DNA of 64,000 nucleotides. Source: a bacterium (GTDB taxonomy: Bacteria > Verrucomicrobiota > Verrucomicrobiia > Limisphaerales > J093). The stretch is taken from assembly GCA_021823625.1 (NCBI GenBank), contig JAKANS010000005.1:1-64000 (forward strand). The letters are read 5' to 3'. A program made the translations under genes and the position numbers. Every line of letters begins with the position of its first letter. The first letter of the stretch is position 1. Below are positions 54,820 to 64,000 of this stretch, piece after piece. The notes beneath the pieces are model-generated. The model saw nothing but the letters and a program-made list of their open reading frames with translations, was not told where the DNA came from and made no database searches.

Positions 54820-56141
54820 TCATTTCCTCTGCACGTTGTAGATCTCCGGATTGGTCGGGAACGGCGGCGCCCCATCCTTGAGGTAGGTGTCGAAGAACCA
54901 GACCAAGCAGGCATCGAAAGCCAGTGCTGGCCCGCGTCCCCAGGGTACCTCCGACAACCAGGCTAGATCAGTGCCGGTGAAGTGGTCGGCCTGCGCAACT
55001 TGGAGCAGGACAGCGTTGGTGATTGCCTTGCTGAAGAGCCACTGATCTTGGGCGTAAAACAAATTCGTTTGGCCCAGCGCGACGATGAATGGCTTCTGGA
55101 GGCCCGAACTGTTCAACTGAACGTTCATGGCGTCCCACAGAGCCGCGCACTTCACCCTGCTGTCGCAGCGGCAGGTCTCAACGACCATGCCGCCATAGGA
55201 AATTCCGTAAACACCAATTCGGTCCAGGTCCAGTTGGCCGGCGAGCAACGGGTCGCTGCTGTTGATTAGAACCAGTTCGTCGAGCAGGAATCGCATGTCC
55301 ATGAGACGGTTCGTCACGTCACCGGCGTGATTACCGGCAAGATAGCGACCATCGGGAAATTCCGTGGCCCAGCAATCGGCATGATCCAGTGCGACCACGA
55401 CATAGCCGTGGCTGGCCAACTCTTCGGCGGTCTGCGATTGCGGCTGCCCATCAGACCGTGAGAATGAACGATCACCGGGTACGTGCCGGCATTCGACAGC
55501 GGAGTTTGAAGAAACCGATGTCCCGCGAGCCTGGGTGCGATCAACGCCCACCGAGTATCAAGTCCGAAAGTGGAGTAACCGGTGGTATCTGCCGCGAAGT
55601 GCCGGTCCCACATGGCGGCTGGCAGGACTCCAGCCGCCGGCGTGTCCGCTGGATACCAAAACGTGGCCATGAAGGCGTTGGTCGGAGGCGAGTATCGGTA
55701 CAAATTCGTTCGCGCGGGATCAATCATCACGCGATCCACGGTGCCGACCGCGAATGGTCCGCTAGGTTTTGGGAAGGCCGTGAGCAGATGGTTGGCAAAG
55801 GTGCGATAGAACCGCTGGTTCAGACCGGCGGCATTGGTATCCTGAAAGATCAAAGGACTGGGATCGTTGTTCGTCCGCAGCAGCCAAGCCAACGGCGTCC
55901 AGTCCATTAGATTGCTGGAGGCTTCGACCGGATAGAGGTCGAACATCTGCCTGAACTGATTGGAGATGGTGCCCGTCAGGTTGAACATGCCCACGACGCT
56001 GCCATCCAGGCTGAGCGTCGCCGTGTGGTCCGGCGAGACCGTGACACCGCTGAAATGGTGTGGCACTGGCTGGGCCGAGAGAGTTGGATGCGCCGGGAGC
56101 AGCAGCCCCAGGCCGAGCGCGAGCAGAGTTGATGGTTTCAT
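54820..56141 (-). pseudogene. Exported alpha/beta hydrolase split by one frameshift
   Basis: N-terminal part (from ATG 56141): signal peptide MKPSTLLALGLGLLLPAHPT and a domain ending VIVHSHGLMGSR. The other frame then continues SQTAEELASHGYVVVALDHA, nucleophile GISYGGMVVET, and QADHFTGTDLAWLSE with a likely catalytic His, ending EIYNVQRK. Adding one base near 55440 joins the two into a protein of about 440 aa resembling the platelet-activating-factor acetylhydrolase/dienelactone hydrolase group. It may be a recent mutation or a sequencing error. Confidence 0.75.
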
Positions 56142-56162
56142 AGTCTTGGTTTTACAGGTTAT

Positions 56163-58874
56163 TTAGTTCTCCACGCGCACCCGGTAGAATAGCGGCGCCA
56201 GGCTGGCCGCATTGGTGTCGGTGAAGCGGGTCGTGCCGGGTTGCCCGACAATGTCGGAAGCCAGCGGCAGGAAGCACGGCGAGGACGCGAGGTTCGTGCT
56301 TCGCTCCAGCAAATAGAGTACGCCGGCGATGCTTTGCCAACTCACCGTCACGTTCGTGCCGTCGGACGTCGCGGAGAGCAGGCGCAACACGGAGAGCGCG
56401 TTGGTGGGACAGGTTCCCGTGCGCCACTCCTGCCAGGTGGTGTGGCCGTCGGCGTCCGCGTCCGTGGCATCGGCCGAGCCGTTGGTGGGCAGGCCGTAGC
56501 GCTGGAGCCAAGCGTACGAAATCGACGACCCTGGCCCTTGGAACTCGTAAGCGCCGATGTCCACCGTGCCGCTGACGATGCGCGGGTTGCCGTCCAAGTC
56601 CGTGGGGCCGGCGGCATAGGCATTGTTGCCGGCGTTGATGCACGGGGAATTGGATTGCAGGCGCAGGTTGCCGCCGGCGTAATCCACGAACAGCGGCGCG
56701 TTAGTGATGTTGCCGACGCCGTTGGTGGGCATGGGCGTCGTGCAACAGTAGTTCATCACAGGAGGACTAAAGAAAATTTCCCCATTGTGGTAGTTCGCAC
56801 CGGTTGGGGCCGTGTTGAAATAGAGGATGCAGTTGTTCAGCGTGCCCCCATTCGCGCCGCCGGCAAAGCCTAATCCCCCCGAGTTGTCGGTCACCAAATT
56901 GCCGGTCAGCGTGCAGTTGTTCAGCATGCACCAATTCGCTCCGCCGCCGTATGCACGAGCCAAGTTGGCGGTCAGCGTGCAGTTGTTCAGCGTGCAGTTA
57001 TCCGCCCCGCCCCCACGGTAGCCAGCCGAGTTGCCGGAGAGCACACAGTTGTTCAGCGTGCTGTCGTTTGCTCCGGCGCCGGCCCAGTCAGCCGAGTTGC
57101 CCGTCAGTGTACAATTGTTCAGCGTGCCCCTCCTCGTCCCGCCTCCTTGGTCAGCCGAGTTGCCGGTCAGCGCGCAGTTGTTCAGGGTGCTGTCCGCCGC
57201 CGCGCCTCCGCCGTTGATACGGGCGGAGTTGCCAGTGAGCTCGCAGTTCTCAACCGTGCCCCCAAACGCCCCCCCGCCAAGATTATAGGCGGAGTTGCCT
57301 GCCACCACGCAGTTGGAAACCACAGCATTTGTTGATTCACACCCCACCCCACCGCCGCTCATGTCGAGGGAGTATTCCCAATTAGTTCGCGTCGCCCCGT
57401 TGGTCAAGGTGAACCCAGAGAGGCGGGCGCCGCTGGCCAGATACACGCACCGGATCGCGCCGTCGCCGTTGGTGGTGCCGGGCACTTGGTGGCCTTGGAT
57501 CACCGTGAACTGTGGGCCATTGACGCTGCGCAGCGCCAGCGGTTTGTCCACCGCCACGCGGTTGACGAGCAGGTTCGTTCCAACCGCCCGCCCGCCGGTT
57601 GCGTAAACGCCGTTGGTCACCACGATCTCGTCGCCCGGCAGTGCCGCGTCCACGGCGTCCTGGATGACTCGGGCGGCAGTGGCCCCGTTGGTGTACGGCG
57701 GCGTGGGATTCGGACTCTCTGGCGAGACGTAAAGCGCGCGGTATTCGTAGGCGCCGATGTCGAATGCGGCCACACCATCGCCGTTGCCATCCACTGGACG
57801 CGGCCGGCCATCGAGATCGTTGGTGACGATGGCGCTGAGATTGGTGCCCGCGTCAATGCAGGGCGAGTCGGGCCTCAGTCGGTAATTGCCCGCTGCCGCG
57901 TCCACGAACAGCGGCGCGTTGGTGATGTTGCCGAAACCATTGGTGGGCATCGGCGTCGTGCAGCAGTAGCTCGAGACATTCGGAAACCAGGCCGGGTCAC
58001 ACTCTGTGAAGTTCGCTCCGTCTGGAGCGGTGTTGAAATAGACGATGCAGTTCTTCAGTATGCCAGCGGCCACTCCGCCGCCATCCCCTCGAGCAAAGTT
58101 GCCCGTCACCGTGCAGTTATTCAGTTCAGCCGAAAGCGCCCCACCGCCGGAATAATCCGCCGAATTGCCCGTGAGCGTGCTGTTGTTCAGAGTACCTCCG
58201 GACGTCCCGCCGCCGTACCAGGCACGGTTGCCGGTCAGCGTGCAGGTGTTCAGCGTGGCCGAGGCTGCCCCGCCGCCGCCGGACGCGGAATTGCCCGTGA
58301 GTGTGCAGTCTTTGAGTGTACCGTCATACGCCCCCCCTCCTAGCCCGGCCGCAGAGTTGCCGACCAACACACAGTTGGAAACCACAGCGCTTGATGATTC
58401 GCACCAGAGCCCGCCGCCGCCCGATTCGCTGAACGGAGGCATCTCGTCCACCGCACGTGTCGCCCCGTTGGTCAACGTGAAGCCGGACAGGTTCGCGCCG
58501 TCGGCCAAATATACACACCTGATCGCGTCGTCGCCGTTGATCGTGCCGGGCACCTGGTGGCCTTGGATCACCGTGAACTCAGGACCGTTGACGCTGTGCA
58601 ACGTCACCGGCTTGTCCACGGCAACCCGGTTGACGAGCAGATTCGTTCCAGTCGCCCGCCCGCCCGTGGCGTAAAGCCCGTTGGTTGTCACGATCTCGTC
58701 ACCTGCCACCGCCGCGTCCACCGCCTGCTGGATCGTCACGGCGGCGGTGGCCCAGTTGGTGTAGGGCGGCGCGGGGTTGGCGCTGTTGGCGTCCACGTAG
58801 CGCACGGCGGCCAAAGCGCTGCTCGTGGCTGCCAGCAACATCCCTGCAGCCAGAAGGTCAAGTTTCGTTTTCAT
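56163..58874 (-). CDS. Secreted parallel beta-helix protein with internal duplication
   Basis: A 903-aa exported protein (signal MKTKLDLLAAGMLLAATSSA). Two large related halves each start YVDANSANPAPPYTNWATAA / YVSPESPNPTPPYTNGATAA and pass through GLYATGGRATGTNLLVNRVA. They then run as beta-helix turns of about 20 residues with LNNCTLTGNSA..GGG, and end CIDAGTN-like. The end (YGLPTNGSADATDADADGHT ... LFYRVRVEN) is the usual EF-hand-like plus C-terminal module. The fold suits a polysaccharide lyase or adhesin; no catalytic residues are identified. Confidence 0.82.
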   Translation of the reverse strand: MKTKLDLLAAGMLLAATSSALAAVRYVDANSANPAPPYTNWATAAVTIQQAVDAAVAGDEIVTTNGLYATGGRATGTNLLVNRVAVDKPVTLHSVNGPEFTVIQGHQVPGTINGDDAIRCVYLADGANLSGFTLTNGATRAVDEMPPFSESGGGGLWCESSSAVVSNCVLVGNSAAGLGGGAYDGTLKDCTLTGNSASGGGGAASATLNTCTLTGNRAWYGGGTSGGTLNNSTLTGNSADYSGGGALSAELNNCTVTGNFARGDGGGVAAGILKNCIVYFNTAPDGANFTECDPAWFPNVSSYCCTTPMPTNGFGNITNAPLFVDAAAGNYRLRPDSPCIDAGTNLSAIVTNDLDGRPRPVDGNGDGVAAFDIGAYEYRALYVSPESPNPTPPYTNGATAARVIQDAVDAALPGDEIVVTNGVYATGGRAVGTNLLVNRVAVDKPLALRSVNGPQFTVIQGHQVPGTTNGDGAIRCVYLASGARLSGFTLTNGATRTNWEYSLDMSGGGVGCESTNAVVSNCVVAGNSAYNLGGGAFGGTVENCELTGNSARINGGGAAADSTLNNCALTGNSADQGGGTRRGTLNNCTLTGNSADWAGAGANDSTLNNCVLSGNSAGYRGGGADNCTLNNCTLTANLARAYGGGANWCMLNNCTLTGNLVTDNSGGLGFAGGANGGTLNNCILYFNTAPTGANYHNGEIFFSPPVMNYCCTTPMPTNGVGNITNAPLFVDYAGGNLRLQSNSPCINAGNNAYAAGPTDLDGNPRIVSGTVDIGAYEFQGPGSSISYAWLQRYGLPTNGSADATDADADGHTTWQEWRTGTCPTNALSVLRLLSATSDGTNVTVSWQSIAGVLYLLERSTNLASSPCFLPLASDIVGQPGTTRFTDTNAASLAPLFYRVRVEN

Positions 58875-58943
58875 AGTGATTGTGTCGGCATTGGTTTGTC
58901 TGTCTGAAGCTCATCCCGCAGCTGCACGGCGAAAAGAGCACTT

Positions 58944-60017
58944 TCATGGCGTTCCGGCGTCTATCAGAATGTCCGTCGCCCGCATTATGAGGCCCTCGTT
59001 CGCGCCGGTGTCACAAATGACCGTGCCCCTGGGATCAACTATGCGGCTGTGACCGTAACACTGGGCGTAACCGATGAGTCCCACCTGTTCGGCGACCACA
59101 TGCCACCGGCTGGCCCTAAGAGCGTTCGTGTTGGTGGCAATATCGTAGAGGCCGGCAGCGCCGGTCCACCAAGCCGAAGAGGTAACGAGGAAATCAGCCC
59201 CGGCAGCCGCCAGGCGGGGCCCGGGTACGGTATCGATGCATCCGCATTCGCCCCCCATCTCTGCGCAGATCATCATCCCTGCTTTCCCCAGGGGACTGGC
59301 AACCACTTGGATGAGTTGGGTGCCCCGGCTCCAGATCTGACTATCATTGCCGACATGGATCGACTTGCGGTGGGTCCCGAACACTCCTCCAGGCCCCAGG
59401 AACACAGCGGTATTGTATATTCTCCCTGCCTCATCTTTTTCGGTCATGCCGAACACCACATGAATCCCCAGCTCTTTGGCCTTGGCGACGAGTATGTCAG
59501 TGCTTGGTCCCGGGACGGTCTCGGCGGTGTTTGTCATGTACGCCATTTCCGCCGGCGTTGGCGTCCGCGAGTATTCCGCCCACGGCGGACACTGTTGGAG
59601 GGCGACTTCGGGGAAAACCACCAGGTCTGCGCCGCGGCTGGCGGCTTCGGTCATGCGGGCGAACATCGTTGCCAAGTTCGTCTCCGTATTGGGCACTCCA
59701 TGCATTGTCACCGCCGCCAGGGTCAGCCACTTTTTCCCCGGCGGAGGCTGGGTCAATCGAAAGAACTTCCGCGCACCCGTCATCCGGTACCGGCACGAGT
59801 TGACCGCCGCCGTGTTGACGGTTAACCAAGGACCATTCAGGGTCAAAGCCTCCGACAGCTTGGCATCCAGCGGCTCCCAACTGAAGTTGAGGTATTGCTG
59901 GTCTCGGCCGGCCCGCAGTTCAGGCCCGGTGGCGGCGTGTGCCAAAGACAAGACCGACAGTGGCAGTAAGAGCATGAGGAGGTTCAACCGTGCCAGCTTC
60001 GTGCGACAGATATTCAT
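58944..60017 (-). CDS. Exported carbon-nitrogen hydrolase with N-terminal FFRL module
   Basis: A 357-aa nitrilase-superfamily protein. The catalytic triad is visible: Glu in ADLVVFPEVALQQ, Lys in VFGTHRKSIHV and Cys in GKAGMMICAEMGGECG. Relatives hydrolyse nitriles, amides or carbamoyl groups. Unusually it has a signal peptide (LMLLLPLSVLSLAHA) and, before the enzyme domain, about 65 residues of a module normally found at protein C-termini (LNGPWLTVNTAAVNSCRYRM ... KFFRL). The gene order and start look intact, so an extracytoplasmic amidase is inferred. Confidence 0.78.
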   Translation of the reverse strand: MNICRTKLARLNLLMLLLPLSVLSLAHAATGPELRAGRDQQYLNFSWEPLDAKLSEALTLNGPWLTVNTAAVNSCRYRMTGARKFFRLTQPPPGKKWLTLAAVTMHGVPNTETNLATMFARMTEAASRGADLVVFPEVALQQCPPWAEYSRTPTPAEMAYMTNTAETVPGPSTDILVAKAKELGIHVVFGMTEKDEAGRIYNTAVFLGPGGVFGTHRKSIHVGNDSQIWSRGTQLIQVVASPLGKAGMMICAEMGGECGCIDTVPGPRLAAAGADFLVTSSAWWTGAAGLYDIATNTNALRASRWHVVAEQVGLIGYAQCYGHSRIVDPRGTVICDTGANEGLIMRATDILIDAGTP

Positions 60018-60251
60018 AAATTGCCTAAAGCCGTTTGTTTATGGTTTCAGTTGTCACAGGGCTCAGCGTCTGGCGAGTTCGACGCCTCGAATCCACTGAA
60101 CGCGGCTTCCACTCCGTACAGAGGAAAATCCGGGAAACAGATTCAGGAAAACTCCAGAAATCTTTCAGGAAGCAACGGCTACTGGCCTCCAAACCCAAGC
60201 GCTGCTCCTTCGGCGGGGTCCAAACGCTTCGCCACGCCCAACGTCACGATT
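60018..60251. other. Intergenic sequence without recognised feature
   Basis: Together with the prepilin remnant this makes a gap of about 570 bp between the nitrilase and kinase genes. No gene, repeat or terminator stands out here. Confidence 0.45.
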
Positions 60252-60585
60252 TCACCGGATGGGCACACGCTGCGGGATGGAGCGAAAGAAACGGCCCAGG
60301 TCACGGTCAGTGTTGAGCACCGCGGGTCGGAAGTCCGGCCAGGGCTCCGTCTTCGGCGCCCGGAGCGTGGTCGGCTCTTTCCAAGGCCAGATTTCGGCGT
60401 GTTCGTCGGCGAAGCTCAGCGTGCCGGCGTTGCCGTGGCGCGTGGCGGGGGGCGCTCAGCCAGGTGCATATGGTCGTGCTTTGCTGCACCCAGCCCCCGT
60501 TCGGATGGTTCCTGGCGAAAAGCCCCCAGGAAGTGCTGTTCTCGTGCTCGTCCGCGAACACGAAGGCCAGGACCAGGCCGGGGGC
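60252..60585 (-). pseudogene. Remnant of a prepilin-like H-X9-DG protein
   Basis: After the kinase stop, the minus strand encodes FADEHENSTSWGLFARNHPN and GGWVQQ, then (in another frame) ATRHGNAGTLSFADEHAEIW, PWKEPTTLRAPKTEPWPDF and NTDRDLGRFFRSIPQRVPI to a stop at 60252. The HGNAGTLSFADxHAE block is the H-X9-DG signature of verrucomicrobial pseudopilins, here with DG changed to DE. The N-terminal methylation helix is missing and a frameshift lies near 60445. Confidence 0.65.
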
Positions 60586-63747
<3,162 letters not shown>

Positions 63748-63819
63748 AACTGTTTGGGCGACCTGTCAGCCGCCTTACTCTCTTACAGAGGCAAATCCGG
63801 CGAAAAGTTTCGCGCAAAC

Positions 63820-64000
63820 TCACTGGCTCATCACCGCGATCAGGTACCGAAGCTCGGCGTCAATCTCCGCCGGATCGGCCACCGTGTGGGCAATCTCTTC
63901 GCGCACCAACTCGCGGTAGCGCTGCCGCAAGCGATGCAAGGCGGATTTCACCGCGCTCTCGGTCAGTCCCAGGCGAGTGGCCGCCTCGCCACACGAGACG
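63820..64000 (-). CDS. ECF sigma factor, C-terminal part only
   Basis: Runs off the right edge, so it has no start and is absent from the ORF track. The minus strand encodes CGEAATRLGLTESAVKSALH then RLRQRYRELVREEIAHTVAD and ELRYLIAVMSQ, i.e. sigma region 4 (helix-turn-helix) plus the C-terminal tail common to verrucomicrobial and planctomycetal ECF factors paired with kinases. About 70 bp separate it from the kinase gene, so one transcript is likely. Confidence 0.82.
   Translation of the reverse strand, partial: VSCGEAATRLGLTESAVKSALHRLRQRYRELVREEIAHTVADPAEIDAELRYLIAVMSQ

Noticed and set aside
56827-57290. Regularly spaced similar sequences that could suggest a CRISPR array
   Set aside because: They are beta-helix coding turns (LNNCTLTGNSA) with varying spacers in frame, not CRISPR repeats; no cas genes are nearby.

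Overview
The window looks like a GC-rich chromosome segment from the Verrucomicrobiota, most likely the Pedosphaera/Limisphaera side of the phylum. This is inferred from protein types, not from a marker gene. The signs are a Minf_1886-type protein, several secreted proteins ending in the module that closes with an FFRL/FYRV-like motif, lamin-tail and parallel beta-helix secreted proteins, a prepilin H-X9-DG remnant, and a Ser/Thr kinase with WD40 repeats behind an ECF sigma factor. No rRNA, tRNA or CRISPR array was seen.

Layout. 1-5.8 kb: a broken IS630-type transposase at the edge, an RluE-like pseudouridine synthase, a GspE/PilB-type ATPase, a GT21 glycosyltransferase whose last 62 bp are repeated beyond a toxin-antitoxin pair, and a PepSY protein. 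5.9-8.5 kb: a lamin-tail-domain secreted protein overlapping a small dockerin-like protein. 8.5-25.7 kb: two complete two-component plus tripartite RND efflux loci on the same strand. The first (8551-16470) also carries an outer membrane factor with a large in-frame internal deletion. Between the loci lie a decayed phosphatase, a decayed MFS gene and a DUF2127 gene. The second locus (17900-25685) resembles CusRS plus CusC/B/A.

25.7-37.2 kb: a PQQ-type beta-propeller protein, a small membrane ORF coupled to a Minf_1886 protein, a DUF6370-like protein, an RbsA/RbsC-type sugar ABC pair without a binding protein, a large CBM6/PA14-like secreted protein, an M24-fold protein that has lost its acidic metal ligands, and a YugP-type zinc protease. 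37.3-43 kb is a mobile and decaying area: an orphan response regulator, a gene fragment, an IS256-family element, and a type IIG restriction-modification gene. That gene is broken by a 132-bp MITE with a 9-bp target duplication, by a frameshift, and by the IS256 element at its 3' side.

43-54 kb: a GH39-like glycosidase, a lipoprotein, HicBA, a membrane M28 peptidase, zwf and pgl in tandem (oxidative pentose phosphate entry), a single-CxxCH protein and a run of small membrane proteins (GYF_2, DUF2752). Long inverted-repeat elements sit at 46.1 and 49.8 kb. 54-64 kb: fragments of secreted-protein C-termini, a frameshifted alpha/beta hydrolase, an internally duplicated beta-helix protein, a secreted nitrilase-family protein, a prepilin remnant, a zinc-ribbon/kinase/WD40 protein with two 7-bp tandem repeat tracts in its coding sequence, and the 3' end of its ECF sigma factor.

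The strongest leads are the MITE-interrupted restriction gene, the heptanucleotide tracts in the kinase, the M24 pseudoenzyme, the internally deleted outer membrane factor, and the 62-bp repeat bracketing the toxin-antitoxin pair. No clearly new multi-gene system was recognised.
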